A DNA stretch of 64,000 bases from Anaerofustis stercorihominis (GCF_024623185.1 NZ_JANJZK010000011.1:1-64000); one strand, 5' to 3'; shown: positions 8,771 to 18,121, counted from the first letter of the stretch. Numbers and translations are program-made. The notes: generated by a model from the sequence alone, not told the origin.

Positions 8771-8804
8771 GGGCACTGCGCCTGCTTACGCAGATTCCGC
8801 GCCC
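8771..8804 (+). repeat. Structured intergenic repeat, copy 1
   Basis: A 34-nt GC-rich element unlike its AT-rich surroundings. Outer stem GGGC (8771-8774) / GCCC (8801-8804), symmetric 7+7-nt internal loop ACTGCGC / ATTCCGC, inner stem CTGC (8782-8785) / GCAG (8790-8793) and loop TTAC. A second copy with changed but still paired stems is at 25560-25596. It lies between two convergent genes, so it could assist termination, but the conserved internal loop is not needed for that. Confidence 0.65.
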
Positions 8805-8820
8805 TCTTTATATTCAATCA

Positions 8821-10200
8821 TTATAATTTTAATAGTTTTTCAAGTGCTTTTACATAAACTTCCGTAGCTGTAAGTAAGGTAGAAACTTTAAATGTTTCAT
8901 TGCTTTGATGAGCATTTTCATCGTCGTCCGGAAGCAGTGCTCCAAATGCAACTACATTATCGAATGCTCTTGCATAAGTTCCTCCGCCAAGTGTATATGG
9001 TTTGTTTTTACTGTCTCCGGTTACTTCTTCATATGCACTTTGAAGAGTTTTAACCAAAGGAGAATCCGGCTCAACATAAAGAGGAGCTTTATGTTCTATT
9101 ACTTCGAACTCATATCCTGTTTCACTGAATGACTTCTTAAGTATATTAAATACTTTTTCAAAATCTTCTGTTAATGGATAACGGATATCTATGGTTAATT
9201 TCAATTCTCCGTCCTTTGCTTCCACCACTCCTGTGTTTAATGTAAGAGGTCCGTATTCATCTTCCATTTTTAGCCCGCAGTTTTCACCCAGATAACCCTT
9301 TCCTATAAGATCGTTGTAATTATTTACTAAGGTATTATCTTTCATTACAGAGCCTAAGAATTCCATTAAATAGCTTCCTGCATTTTTACCTTCCCATGGA
9401 GTTGATGCATGGGCAGACACCGCATTGAGTCTGAGTGTTATTTTATTATCTTTCTTTTCTAAGACTTCTCCTGTTAATTTATGTTCATTTATATATTCAT
9501 AAAATTTTTCTTCGATATCAATATCGCTGTTGTTTTCTAATGTAACGATCATTTTAGGGATAACTACATTTGCGGCTTCCCCGCCTTTTAATTCTATTAT
9601 TTTTATTTTTTCATCATCTATGTATTTACCTTTTATATTTATTTGGCAGATACCTTTTTCTCCGAATATTACAGGGAATGCTGCGTCGGGAGAAAATCCC
9701 ATTGTTAAGTCTTCTTCAACTTCTTTGTAGTGTTCCATACATTTAAATCCTGTTTCTTCATTTGCACCAAATATTACTCTTATTCTTTTATTGAGTTTTG
9801 TGCCCATGTCCATAAGTACTTTTACGGCATACAGTGAAGCTATAACCGGCCCCTTATCGTCATTTGCTCCTCTTGCGTAAATAACTCCGTCTTTTACTAC
9901 GGGGATATATGGATCGCTATCCCATCCGTCACCTTCAGGGACCACATCAACGTGTCCCAAGATACCTATTAAATCTTTGCCTTCTCCGACTTCTGCATAT
10001 CCGCAGTAGTTATCTAAATTTTTTGTTTTAAATCCCAGTTCTTCAGCTATTTTAAGGGCTTCGTTAAGCGCTTTGGCGGGACCTTCACCGAAAGGCATTC
10101 CTTCTTTTGGTTCTTCCTCAACACTTTTGATGCTTACCAGTCTTTTAATATCGTTTACCATATTTTTTTCATATGATTTTACTTTTTCGTTTATATTCAT
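8821..10200 (-). CDS. pepV: M20 family dipeptidase, PepV/Sapep type
   Basis: A 459-residue metallopeptidase that releases amino acids from dipeptides in the cytoplasm. Zinc-site motifs are in order: GHVDVVPEG (His83, Asp85), YARGANDDKGP (bridging Asp about 116), NEETGFK (Glu about 150), SPDAAFPV, and a lid domain with AVSAHASTPWEGKNA. The C-terminal NAHQSNE carries the last histidine ligand. Length and motif spacing fit the PepV/Sapep group rather than the shorter ArgE/DapE enzymes. It is monocistronic and divergent from the next gene. Substrate preference cannot be read from sequence. Confidence 0.92.
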   Translation of the reverse strand: MNINEKVKSYEKNMVNDIKRLVSIKSVEEEPKEGMPFGEGPAKALNEALKIAEELGFKTKNLDNYCGYAEVGEGKDLIGILGHVDVVPEGDGWDSDPYIPVVKDGVIYARGANDDKGPVIASLYAVKVLMDMGTKLNKRIRVIFGANEETGFKCMEHYKEVEEDLTMGFSPDAAFPVIFGEKGICQINIKGKYIDDEKIKIIELKGGEAANVVIPKMIVTLENNSDIDIEEKFYEYINEHKLTGEVLEKKDNKITLRLNAVSAHASTPWEGKNAGSYLMEFLGSVMKDNTLVNNYNDLIGKGYLGENCGLKMEDEYGPLTLNTGVVEAKDGELKLTIDIRYPLTEDFEKVFNILKKSFSETGYEFEVIEHKAPLYVEPDSPLVKTLQSAYEEVTGDSKNKPYTLGGGTYARAFDNVVAFGALLPDDDENAHQSNETFKVSTLLTATEVYVKALEKLLKL

Positions 10201-10328
10201 TTTTATCCTCCAACTATCTCATGAATTAATAACATTGTATCACACGTAAATTATAAAGCAAAGTTTTTATTAATAAAAGAAATGGTAAAAGAATACATTT
10301 AAATAAAGACTTTTTAAAGGAGAGAGAT

Positions 10329-11402
10329 GTGAAATTACAATGCTTACATTTTAATAATAGGAAGCTCTACAGTTATATTACTCATTTCGACAGTGAGTAT
10401 TATTTATTTTGTGAAGACGATGAAAATGATATTTATTCTTTGGTAAAATATGATAAAGAAAAGTCAATTGCCAGGGATATTCTTGTGTTTGATAACTACT
10501 TTGATTTTAAAATAGATGACTACGACAAAAGTATATATATTATGGGTAGAATGATGAATAAACTCGCCGTTTATAAAATCAAGAAAAATGTCATCATTCA
10601 TGTTTTTGATTTTAAAATCAAGACTTATGATAAAATCATAGATTTTTTTGTAATCAAGGGATATGTTTTTTTCTATTTAAGATCGGTTGATTACAGTGAG
10701 CTTGTACTATATATGTATGATAAAAAAGATGATTTTATATTAGTTGAAGACATAGTTTTGAAAAATTTATTGAATGCTCCCTTGCTTTTCAGTGATGAAA
10801 ACAGAGATATAGTTGTTATAGAAGAATTCTACATAAAAAACTTTTTTACTTCTTTTGATTTAAATGATGAAAATAATTTTAAAAATAATATTTATTTGAT
10901 ACCTCTAAGAGAACTTATACATAGTATAGTAAGTAAAAAGAATATTTTTTATGATATTTTAAGGTCAAATAAAGGTTTGAATTATATAACAATAATAGGA
11001 CAAACAATTAATGAAGTAGTTTTATTTTTATCTAAACCATTTTATGAAAATGAGATTTTATATTATGATGTTTTAAATGGAAAAATAAGTAAAAAAGTTA
11101 AAACAACTAATATATTTTTAAACAGCATTAATCTAGGTAAAGATATATATTTTAAAGCTACCAATAATTATGATAATGAAATAATTTATGATAGTGAAAT
11201 AAATAAAGTTTTTTCGTGGCAAAAGAATGATTTGCTCAGTGCATTTATGTTTCTCGGAGAGGTTGAAGGAAGGTATTTGGTATTTAAAAAAGAAAATATT
11301 TACGCACTTGAAAATGTGTATAATATTTTTGATAAAAAAAGCGGATTTACCAAAACTTTTTCTTCAAAACTGGTTATTATAAACGACGATATTCTTCTTT
11401 AA
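10329..11402 (+). CDS. Hypothetical protein, beta-strand rich
   Basis: A 357-residue protein I do not recognise. It has no signal peptide or transmembrane segment and reads as a chain of short alternating strands (YYLF..., SIYIMG, YVFFYLRS, IYFKAT, YLVFKKEN), suggesting a beta-propeller or other repeat-strand fold. It is very rich in Asp, Lys, Asn and aromatic residues. The GTG start at 10329 is supported by AAAGGAG 6 nt upstream; an ATG two bases earlier is followed at once by TGA. A 70-residue zinc-ribbon gene lies 68 bp downstream on the same strand. Confidence 0.6.
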   Translation: MKLQCLHFNNRKLYSYITHFDSEYYLFCEDDENDIYSLVKYDKEKSIARDILVFDNYFDFKIDDYDKSIYIMGRMMNKLAVYKIKKNVIIHVFDFKIKTYDKIIDFFVIKGYVFFYLRSVDYSELVLYMYDKKDDFILVEDIVLKNLLNAPLLFSDENRDIVVIEEFYIKNFFTSFDLNDENNFKNNIYLIPLRELIHSIVSKKNIFYDILRSNKGLNYITIIGQTINEVVLFLSKPFYENEILYYDVLNGKISKKVKTTNIFLNSINLGKDIYFKATNNYDNEIIYDSEINKVFSWQKNDLLSAFMFLGEVEGRYLVFKKENIYALENVYNIFDKKSGFTKTFSSKLVIINDDILL

Positions 11403-11470
11403 CATTAAGAAAAAAATAAATTTATTTTTACATCATAATATGATAAACTATAGGAAATGGGGTAATTCGT

Positions 11471-11683
11471 ATGTCAAAAGAATTTGTTGTAGAAACATAT
11501 TTATTTTGTGAAAATTGTTTAGAAGATACGATGCACAGAGCCGTTTATAAAGATGGGGAAATAGTAAAACTTACATGCCTTCAATGCGAAAATGAAATCA
11601 TGCTTCATAGACCTTCACCTCGCATAAAGAAAGAAAAAGGCTTTACTAAATTTTTTACAAGACTGCTTGTGCCGAAATCGTAA
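11471..11683 (+). CDS. Small zinc-ribbon protein
   Basis: A 70-residue protein with two CxxC knuckles (Cys13/Cys16 and Cys36/Cys39) separated by 19 residues, followed by a basic C-terminus (RPSPRIKKEKGFTKFFTRLL). This is the layout of a small conserved Firmicute protein often labelled 'bh protein', whose function is unknown. A single zinc ion and nucleic-acid contact are plausible but inferred. It is 27 bp upstream of ispF and may be cotranscribed with it. Confidence 0.65.
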   Translation: MSKEFVVETYLFCENCLEDTMHRAVYKDGEIVKLTCLQCENEIMLHRPSPRIKKEKGFTKFFTRLLVPKS

Positions 11684-11710
11684 AAATAAAATAAATAAAG
11701 AGGTAAAAAA

Positions 11711-12187
11711 ATGCGTATAGGATTTGGATATGATGTTCATAGGCTGGGTAAGAATGAAGATCTTATCTTAGCCGGAGAGAAAATTGATTATCCGGAAGGG
11801 CTGATAGGACATTCCGATGCGGATGTTTTGGTTCATGCTTTAATGGATTCTATCCTTGGCGCACTTGCTTTGGGCGATATAGGAAAGCATTTTCCGGATA
11901 CTGATGATAAATATAAAGGCATAAGCAGTATGCTTTTATTAAAAGAAGTTTGTAATCTTATTGATAAAGAAGGTTATGAACTTTGTAATGCTGATGTCAC
12001 GCTGGTCATGCAGGCACCTAAAATAGCACCTTATATAGAAAAAATGCGCGAAAATATTTCTTTTATTATGAATACTCCTGTTAAAAACATAAGTATAAAA
12101 GCTACCACGGAAGAGAAACTAGGTTTTAGTGGCAGAAAAGAAGGTATAAAAGCCTACAGTGTATGTTTGCTTAAGGAGAAGGAATAA
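11711..12187 (+). CDS. ispF: 2-C-methyl-D-erythritol 2,4-cyclodiphosphate synthase
   Basis: A 158-residue enzyme of the MEP isoprenoid pathway, converting CDP-methylerythritol 2-phosphate to the cyclodiphosphate with release of CMP. The metal-binding GYDVHRL (Asp8, His10), the substrate motif [26 protein letters not shown] and the C-terminal [15 protein letters not shown] are all present. The stop codon is directly followed by the ATG of cysS (TAA ATG), so the two are cotranscribed. ispE of the same pathway is about 7 kb further on. Confidence 0.97.
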   Translation: MRIGFGYDVHRLGKNEDLILAGEKIDYPEGLIGHSDADVLVHALMDSILGALALGDIGKHFPDTDDKYKGISSMLLLKEVCNLIDKEGYELCNADVTLVMQAPKIAPYIEKMRENISFIMNTPVKNISIKATTEEKLGFSGRKEGIKAYSVCLLKEKE

Positions 12188-13594
12188 ATGAAATTATATA
12201 ATACGTTAACGAGAAAAAAAGAAGAATTTGTACCTATTAATGAAGGGGAAGTAAATATGTATGTATGCGGTCCTACCGTATACAACTTTTTCCATATCGG
12301 AAATGCCAGACCCTTCATTATTTTTGATACTTTGAGAAGATATCTTGAATATAAAGGCTATAAAGTCAATTATGTTCAAAACTTTACTGATATCGATGAT
12401 AAAATAATCAATAAAGCAAAGGAAGAACATACGACAAGCAAGGCGGTCGCTGATAAATATATAAAAGAATACTTTACGGATGCCAAAGGGCTTGGTATAA
12501 AAGAAGCTACCGTTCATCCTAGAGTAAGCGAATGTATATCGGATATCATCGATTTGATAAGCGATTTGGAAAAGAACGGTTACGCTTATAATGTGGACGG
12601 AAACGTATATTACAGAGTAAGCAAATTTGAGGATTACGGAAAGCTTTCAAAGAAACCTATCGATGAACTTGTTTCGGGAGCCAGAGTCGAGGTGAATGAC
12701 GAAAAAGAATCTCCGCTGGACTTTGCTCTTTGGAAAAAACAAAAAGAAGACAGTGAGATTGCATTCGATTCTCCTTGGGGAAAAGGTAGGCCCGGATGGC
12801 ATATAGAATGTTCAGCAATGAGCAGAAAATATTTAGGTTCAACTATTGATATCCACGGAGGAGGAGAAGATTTGATTTTCCCTCATCATGAAAATGAAAT
12901 AGCTCAGTCCGAAGGTGCTAACGGTAAAGATTTCGTACATTATTTTGTTCATAACGGATATATAAATATAAACAATGAAAAGATGTCTAAATCTAAAGGT
13001 AACTTCTTTATGGTAAGAGATATTGCAAAGGATTTTGATTTGGAAGTCGTAAGATTATTTATGCTGTCGGCTCATTACAAAACCCCTGTAAACTTTTCAT
13101 TTGATATATTAAAACAGACAGAGAGCGGTCTTAACAGGCTATATAATACAAAAGAAAATCTTTTGTTCTTACTTGACAAGGTAAAAGATGAAGAGTTAAA
13201 AGAAGATGAAAAAGAATTTATAAGTGCTCTTCCAAAATACAGAGAAGAGTTTAAGGCTGCAATGGAAGATGATATAAATACTGCAAATGCGGTAAGTACC
13301 ATTTATGAACTCAGTAAAGATATAAATTCAAATGTAAATGAAAACTCATCTAGAGAAATGATAAAAAAATCTTATGATATGTATATGGAGCTAAACGGAG
13401 TTTTGGGCTTACTTACAAAAGAAAAGGAAGATGAAATCCTTGAAGATGAGATCCTTGAACTGATTGAAAAAAGACAGGAAGCAAGAAAGAATAAAGACTT
13501 TACTCTTGCGGATAAGATAAGAGACGATCTGCTTGATAAAGGAATAGTTTTAAAAGATACCAGAGAAGGTGTAAAGTGGCACAAAGAGAAATAG
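12188..13594 (+). CDS. cysS: Cysteinyl-tRNA synthetase
   Basis: A 468-residue class I aminoacyl-tRNA synthetase. The signature MYVCGPTVYNFFHIGNARPF carries zinc ligand Cys27 and HIGN at 36-39. KMSKSKGN occurs near residue 265, with WHIECSAMS and GGGEDLIFPHHENE between them forming the rest of the zinc and substrate site. Length is typical. It starts directly after ispF and its end overlaps mrnC by 19 nt, a conserved Firmicute arrangement. Confidence 0.98.
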   Translation: MKLYNTLTRKKEEFVPINEGEVNMYVCGPTVYNFFHIGNARPFIIFDTLRRYLEYKGYKVNYVQNFTDIDDKIINKAKEEHTTSKAVADKYIKEYFTDAKGLGIKEATVHPRVSECISDIIDLISDLEKNGYAYNVDGNVYYRVSKFEDYGKLSKKPIDELVSGARVEVNDEKESPLDFALWKKQKEDSEIAFDSPWGKGRPGWHIECSAMSRKYLGSTIDIHGGGEDLIFPHHENEIAQSEGANGKDFVHYFVHNGYININNEKMSKSKGNFFMVRDIAKDFDLEVVRLFMLSAHYKTPVNFSFDILKQTESGLNRLYNTKENLLFLLDKVKDEELKEDEKEFISALPKYREEFKAAMEDDINTANAVSTIYELSKDINSNVNENSSREMIKKSYDMYMELNGVLGLLTKEKEDEILEDEILELIEKRQEARKNKDFTLADKIRDDLLDKGIVLKDTREGVKWHKEK

Positions 13595-13989
13595 ATAATA
13601 AGAAAGATATTTTATCTATTGGAAGCAAGGAACTTGCTTATCTCGGGGACAGTGTCTACGAAGTAAATATAAGAAAGACATTAATCAGGCTTGGTATAAG
13701 AGGCGTAAAAGACTTGAACAAAATGAGTATGAACTACGTCTCTGCCCTTTATCAAGCCGATATTTTTTCTTTTTTAAAGGATTATTTAACCGAAGATGAA
13801 ATGAAAGTAGCCCTAAGGGGAAGAAATACAAAAATTAAACATTCATCAAAGAGTGTAAATATTTCTACATACAGACTTGCTACGGCTCTTGAATGTGTTT
13901 TCGGATATCTGTATTTACTCGATGATATGGATAGGATCAAAGAGCTTATGGATAAAATATTTGAGTACAAAAAGGCAGAGGTAATATAA
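13576..13989 (+). CDS. mrnC: Mini-ribonuclease III
   Basis: A 137-residue RNase III-like nuclease lacking a double-stranded RNA-binding domain. In Bacillus the enzyme matures 23S rRNA ends. The signature ELAYLGDSVYEVNIR holds the catalytic acidic residues, followed by LRGRNTK and the C-terminal ALECVFGYLYL motif with the second acid. The GTG start at 13576 lies inside cysS, with AAGGTG 6 nt upstream. Its stop overlaps the dnaX start (TAATG). Confidence 0.95.
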   Translation: MAQREIDNKKDILSIGSKELAYLGDSVYEVNIRKTLIRLGIRGVKDLNKMSMNYVSALYQADIFSFLKDYLTEDEMKVALRGRNTKIKHSSKSVNISTYRLATALECVFGYLYLLDDMDRIKELMDKIFEYKKAEVI

Positions 13990-15926
13990 TGAGCTACACT
14001 GTTTTGTATCGAGAATTCAGACCTAAAAATTTTGAAGAGATTATAGGTCAGGACAATATAATTAACATTTTAAAGAATCAGATAAAAAATGATTCTATTT
14101 CTCATGCCTACCTTTTCAGCGGTATAAGAGGAACCGGAAAGACCTCTACAGCAAAAGTGTTTGCTAAAAGCATATGCTGCTTAAATAATAAAGACGGCGA
14201 AGCCTGCAACGAGTGTGCTTCATGCAACGATATCAATATCGGAGACGGTGCGGATATAGTTGAAATAGATGCTGCTTCAAACAGAGGTATCGACGAGATA
14301 AGGGACTTAAAAGAAAAAGTAAATTATATGCCTAACTTCGGCAGATATAAAGTTTATATCATCGATGAAGTCCATATGCTTACGACAGAAGCCTTTAATG
14401 CGCTTCTTAAAACTTTGGAAGAACCGCCTTCCCATATAGTATTTATATTTGCAACCACGGAACCAAATAAAATATTACCTACTATATTATCTAGATGTCA
14501 GCGTTTTGACTTTAACAGGATAGACAGCGAAGTAGTAGTAAATCATCTTGCCAATATACTTAATAAAAAAGAAATAGAGTATGAAAAAGAAGCTTTGGCG
14601 CTTATTGCACTCAACACCGAAGGTGCTTTAAGAGACGCTTTAAGTTTACTCGATAAAGCTATTTCCGTAGTGAAAGACAATAAAATCACAAAAGAAATAG
14701 TAGATGATATATTAGGTTTAATAAGTGATGAGGAAATATTCCTTTTAGCTAACGGTATCCTTGAAAATGATGTAGATAAGAGCCTTAATGCTATACATGA
14801 CTTTTTAAATAAAGGAAGAGAAGTCGGAAGTATAATAACTCAGCTTATGGAATATTACTCCAATAAAATAATAGCTGTAAATGTTAAAGAGCCCGAGAAG
14901 ATAATAAATAAAAGCAGTACGTATATTGCTTCTTTAAGAGAAAGTTTTAATGGTCCTAAAGACAGTAAAAGGATAAGTGATATTTTATATTCTCTGGCTA
15001 AGCTTAAAAATGACATGAGGTTTTTCAGCGAACCGGAATTTTTATTTACCGCAAAGATAATAAATCTATGTTCGGGTGAGACAGATAATACTTTTGATAC
15101 TAAAATCAGTGAAAATACTTCTGTAAATATTGATAACCAACAAATCGAACTCTTGAATGATAGGATAAGGTCTCTTGAGAGAGAAGTAAACAGTTTATCT
15201 TATTTAAAATCCGAAGTCGAAAAAATTAAGAATATGGATTTTTCCGGCGGGGTTATTCCTGTCAAGGAAGAAGTCATAGAACTCAAAGATAAACCCAAAA
15301 AGACGACACCTGACAGTAATGAAATCGTGGTTGATAAAAAAGATATCAAAGAAGCTGATAAGATTTTATCTCTCACACAGCGTTATATAATTAACAGTGC
15401 CAAAGATCCGCTTGTCGGTATGAGCGTAAATAAATTTAAAGTCGTCTCTCTTGAAGGTAATGTGCTTACTGTATATCCCGGTGAAGCACTTAATATGATG
15501 GACTTTTATTTTGACAATGACGGAGATAAAATATTTAAAGATATATTAAAAGAGAAGTCCGGCAGAAATTTAGATGTTGTTTATATTGACAAAAAGATAA
15601 AATTAAGATATAAAAATGATAGCAGTAAAAACAGTCTTAAAAGTTTAAAAAAAGATTTAAACATTAAAAATGATATCAAACCGGAACCGGAAGTAACTTC
15701 GAATACTCCTGTAAAAGAGGATGAGGTAGTTTCTAAAGCTTTGGAAAATGACAATATTGCTTCTGATTACAATCTTGACGAGATCATGTCGAGCAGCGAA
15801 GAAGAATATATATCGGATGAGGAATTATCGCAAATCAGTAATGAGATAGTTGTGGATGATATCATGGATGTAGAAGAAGATTATGATGCATCGATAATGG
15901 AAATATTCGGTGCCAGTGAAGAATAA
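13989..15926 (+). CDS. dnaX: DNA polymerase III subunits gamma/tau
   Basis: A 645-residue clamp-loader ATPase. Walker A GIRGTGKTS (about 45-53), a four-cysteine zinc module (Cys64 region, Cys73, Cys76, Cys79), DEVHML (Walker B) and the SRCQRFDF sensor region are visible. A coiled coil lies at about 385-415 and the tail is acidic. Only one start and one continuous product are visible; whether a shorter gamma form is made by frameshifting cannot be decided by eye. It is the head of the classic dnaX-ybaB-recR block and is coupled to mrnC. Confidence 0.97.
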   Translation: MSYTVLYREFRPKNFEEIIGQDNIINILKNQIKNDSISHAYLFSGIRGTGKTSTAKVFAKSICCLNNKDGEACNECASCNDINIGDGADIVEIDAASNRGIDEIRDLKEKVNYMPNFGRYKVYIIDEVHMLTTEAFNALLKTLEEPPSHIVFIFATTEPNKILPTILSRCQRFDFNRIDSEVVVNHLANILNKKEIEYEKEALALIALNTEGALRDALSLLDKAISVVKDNKITKEIVDDILGLISDEEIFLLANGILENDVDKSLNAIHDFLNKGREVGSIITQLMEYYSNKIIAVNVKEPEKIINKSSTYIASLRESFNGPKDSKRISDILYSLAKLKNDMRFFSEPEFLFTAKIINLCSGETDNTFDTKISENTSVNIDNQQIELLNDRIRSLEREVNSLSYLKSEVEKIKNMDFSGGVIPVKEEVIELKDKPKKTTPDSNEIVVDKKDIKEADKILSLTQRYIINSAKDPLVGMSVNKFKVVSLEGNVLTVYPGEALNMMDFYFDNDGDKIFKDILKEKSGRNLDVVYIDKKIKLRYKNDSSKNSLKSLKKDLNIKNDIKPEPEVTSNTPVKEDEVVSKALENDNIASDYNLDEIMSSSEEEYISDEELSQISNEIVVDDIMDVEEDYDASIMEIFGASEE

Positions 15927-15941
15927 TGGAGGTAAATTTAA

Positions 15942-16289
15942 ATGGCTAAAGGAAGAATGAATGGAATGGGCGGCGGCAATATGCAGGGTATGATGAAACA
16001 AATGCAGAAAATGCAGGCTGATATGGAAAGAATGCAGAAGGAATTGGAAGAAACAAATTATGAAGCAACAAGCGGCGGGGGTGCGGTTAAAGCCGTTGTA
16101 AGCGGAGAAAAACTTGTACAGTCTATAGAAGTAGACCCTGATATGCTAAAAGAAGAAGATGCCGAAATCATATGTGATATGATCGCTGCTGCCGTAAATG
16201 AAGCTTTAAATAAAGCGTCAAGCGATGCGAACAGCAAAATGGGTTCTTTGACGGGAGGACTTGGCGGACTTAATATTCCGGGATTATAA
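15942..16289 (+). CDS. YbaB/EbfC family nucleoid-associated protein
   Basis: A 115-residue DNA-binding protein. A Met/Gly/Gln-rich N-terminus ([19 protein letters not shown]) leads into the dimerisation helix, then [13 protein letters not shown] and a C-terminal helix with a Gly-rich end. Family members form tweezer-shaped dimers on DNA and are almost always between dnaX and recR, as here. A GGAGG site precedes the ATG; recR starts 2 nt after the stop. Confidence 0.95.
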   Translation: MAKGRMNGMGGGNMQGMMKQMQKMQADMERMQKELEETNYEATSGGGAVKAVVSGEKLVQSIEVDPDMLKEEDAEIICDMIAAAVNEALNKASSDANSKMGSLTGGLGGLNIPGL

Positions 16290-16290
16290 A

Positions 16291-16896
16291 ATGAGTGTTT
16301 ATTCTAAACCTATACTCAATTTAATAAACGAACTTTCAAAACTTCCCGGTGTAGGGAGGAAAACCGCAAGCAGGCTTGCTTATTATATAATCAATATGGA
16401 GCAATGCGATGTGGATAGTTTATCCGAAGCTATCAAAGTAGCAAAGAAAGAATTAAAGTATTGTTCTATTTGTTACAATATAACGGATAAAGATCCTTGT
16501 GATATATGTTCAAGTAATAAAAGAGATAAATCTACGATATTGGTTGTAAGTGAGTCAAAAGACCTTATAGCCATTGAAAAAACAAAAGAGTATAATGGGC
16601 TTTATCATGTCCTCGGGGGGGTTATATCTCCTATGGAAGGGATAATGGTAGAAGATATAAGGATAAAAGAGCTTATAAGCAGGATAGGCACCAGTGATGA
16701 TGTTGACGAGGTCATACTTGCCACAGGTTTTAACGTAGAAGGTGAAACTACCGCTATGGTAATCAAGAAACTTTTAAAGCCTTTTGATGATGTTAAGGTC
16801 ACAAGGATAGCCAAGGGGCTTCCGCAGGGGGCAGACCTTGAGTATACCGACGGAGCTACACTTGCAAATGCAATCATAGGAAGAAATGAAATATAA
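16291..16896 (+). CDS. recR: Recombination mediator RecR
   Basis: A 201-residue protein that acts with RecO/RecF to load RecA onto gapped DNA. Order: helix-hairpin-helix ([19 protein letters not shown]), a four-cysteine zinc finger ([15 protein letters not shown]), a Toprim domain ([25 protein letters not shown]) and the C-terminal [17 protein letters not shown]. The ATG at 16291 is chosen over an upstream TTG inside ybaB because it matches the family N-terminus. It ends at a strong bidirectional terminator. Confidence 0.97.
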   Translation: MSVYSKPILNLINELSKLPGVGRKTASRLAYYIINMEQCDVDSLSEAIKVAKKELKYCSICYNITDKDPCDICSSNKRDKSTILVVSESKDLIAIEKTKEYNGLYHVLGGVISPMEGIMVEDIRIKELISRIGTSDDVDEVILATGFNVEGETTAMVIKKLLKPFDDVKVTRIAKGLPQGADLEYTDGATLANAIIGRNEI

Positions 16897-16924
16897 AAGA
16901 ATCGTCTGATATCAGGCGATTCTT
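16897..16924. terminator. Bidirectional terminator between recR and the XRE gene
   Basis: Thirteen-base inverted repeat AAGAATCGTCTGA (16897-16909) / TCAGGCGATTCTT (16912-16924), with one T/G position, flanked by A and T runs on both sides. Confidence 0.85.
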
Positions 16925-17306
16925 ATTTTTTATCCAGTAATATGAAAAGTAATTCTTTTTTATCTTCCACACTCCAGCTTTTATAATCCTGAAACGCAAC
17001 CATTGTAGAATCCTTTAGAAGATTTTTAAGAGTAAGGTTTAAATATTTTTCATCATTTAATAAACTTTCATCCAGAGAAGTATAATTATCCTTGCTTTTT
17101 TTATTGTCTTCTCCTTTTGTTATATAATCAACACTTACATTAAATATTTCGCTTAATTTATTTGCCATTTCAGCAGATACTTTTCTGTTTCCCTTTTCGT
17201 ACATGCTAATTGTGTTAGAATGAACTCCGAGTTTTTGTCCCAGTTCCTGCTGTGTTAAACTATTATCTTTTCTAAGCTTCCTAATTCGATCTCCTATAGT
17301 ATCCAT
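16923..17306 (-). CDS. XRE family repressor-like regulator
   Basis: A 127-residue regulator. Residues 1-65 are an HTH_3 domain (IGDRIRKLRKDNSLTQQELGQKLG, then SNTISMYEKGNRKVS); residues 70-127 are a hydrophilic C-terminal part without a LexA-type protease motif. It is transcribed divergently from a sigma-like gene across a 225-bp region with TGTGTGA/TCACACA half-sites. A promoter on the minus strand (TTGAAA 17386-17381, TATTAT 17363-17358, 17-bp spacer) drives it. The layout resembles a phage-type switch. Confidence 0.85.
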   Translation of the reverse strand: MDTIGDRIRKLRKDNSLTQQELGQKLGVHSNTISMYEKGNRKVSAEMANKLSEIFNVSVDYITKGEDNKKSKDNYTSLDESLLNDEKYLNLTLKNLLKDSTMVAFQDYKSWSVEDKKELLFILLDKK

Positions 17307-17357
17307 TTTACTTCTCCGTATATGGGATTTATTATTTATTTTCTTTTATCCACCTTA

Positions 17358-17476
17358 ATAATATCACAATTTGTTATTATTTTCAATACAGAAATCAACT
17401 AATTGTGTGAAAAATATCAATAAAATCACACAAAATGAATAATTTCGCTTGACAATCACACATATAGTGTGATAAT
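17358..17476. promoter_or_regulatory. Divergent promoters with TCACAC/GTGTGA operators
   Basis: The plus-strand promoter has TTGACA (17449-17454) and GATAAT (17471-17476) with a 16-bp spacer almost filled by the palindrome ATCACAC-ATATA-GTGTGAT (17455-17473). A second inverted pair, TTGTGTGA (17403-17410) and TCACACAA (17426-17433), lies between the two promoters. The minus-strand promoter is TTGAAA/TATTAT (17386-17358). A repressor bound at 17455-17473 would block the plus promoter. The adjacent XRE protein is the obvious candidate. Confidence 0.75.
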
Positions 17477-17531
17477 CTACAAGTGTAGAAAGAACGTTCG
17501 ATTTAGTAATGATTGTTGCAGGAGGCTTATT

Positions 17532-18011
17532 ATGAAAACAGATTTATATAAACAAACAGAAAAGAGATTATATGATTATCCTTTTTTGATTAAGAGGATT
17601 GAAATGATACAAAAGAGGCTGGAAGAGCTTGAACCGGCCTCTCTTCCCTCAAGGTCGATTTATATCGCGACTAATTCAAATAGGATATATAATGATTTTG
17701 TCGCTGCGGAAGCTACAAATATTGCGGATTTTAAGATACTTCTTCAAAAAGAGTTAAAAGAAAAGCAATCACTTGTTTTTGAAATAGAAAAAGCTTTGGA
17801 GTGTCTCACGGATTTGGAAAGAAAAGTCATTGTCATGAGATACTTCAAAATGCAGAGGATGACTGAAATAAGTGATAATCTGGGATATTCAAGAGAATAT
17901 GGAAGCAGAGTCAGGAAGAGAGCCGTGAATAAAATCGGAATGGTTTTATGGGGCGTGACCAGTGAAGAAATGGATGAAACAAGAAATAATAACAGAAATA
18001 AGAAAAATTGA
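17532..18011 (+). CDS. Sigma-70 region 4-like / phage late-activator-like regulator
   Basis: A 159-residue protein. Its N-terminal half is helical and charged; residues from about 95 on read LTDLERKVIVMRYFKMQRMTEISDNLGYSREYGSRVRKRAVNKIG, a region-4 type helix-turn-helix similar to RinA/DUF1492-type phage regulators and small sigma-like factors. No region 2 is visible, so it is more likely a DNA-binding activator than a full sigma factor. The ATG at 17532 has AGGAGG 8 nt upstream. It is controlled by the operator at 17455-17473. No phage structural genes are nearby, so this looks like a remnant or a domesticated module. Confidence 0.7.
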   Translation: MKTDLYKQTEKRLYDYPFLIKRIEMIQKRLEELEPASLPSRSIYIATNSNRIYNDFVAAEATNIADFKILLQKELKEKQSLVFEIEKALECLTDLERKVIVMRYFKMQRMTEISDNLGYSREYGSRVRKRAVNKIGMVLWGVTSEEMDETRNNNRNKKN

Positions 18012-18020
18012 TTTATCATA

Positions 18021-18042
18021 GACTTTGAATATTTTCAAAGTC
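18021..18042 (+). terminator. Terminator after the sigma-like gene
   Basis: Nine-base perfect stem GACTTTGAA (18021-18029) / TTCAAAGTC (18034-18042) with a 4-nt loop, followed by a T-run. Confidence 0.9.
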
Positions 18043-18051
18043 TTTTTTTAT

Positions 18052-18106
18052 TTGACAAAGTATATCAATTTTTATATAATAAGACCTAATTGTTTACTTT
18101 GTGAAC
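18052..18106 (+). promoter_or_regulatory. Promoter and candidate operator of the MarR-degV operon
   Basis: TTGACA (18052-18057) and TATAAT (18075-18080) with an exact 17-bp spacer. Eleven bases downstream is the near-palindrome GTTTAC-TTT-GTGAAC (18092-18106), a plausible site for the MarR protein encoded next. Confidence 0.8.
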
Positions 18107-18121
18107 TAATTTGGAGGGTAT

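Noticed and set aside
8764-8820. Reading the GC-rich element only as the terminator of pepV.
   Set aside because: A strong terminator for the kinase lies just before it, no good T-run follows on the minus strand, and the same element occurs at 25560 away from any gene end.
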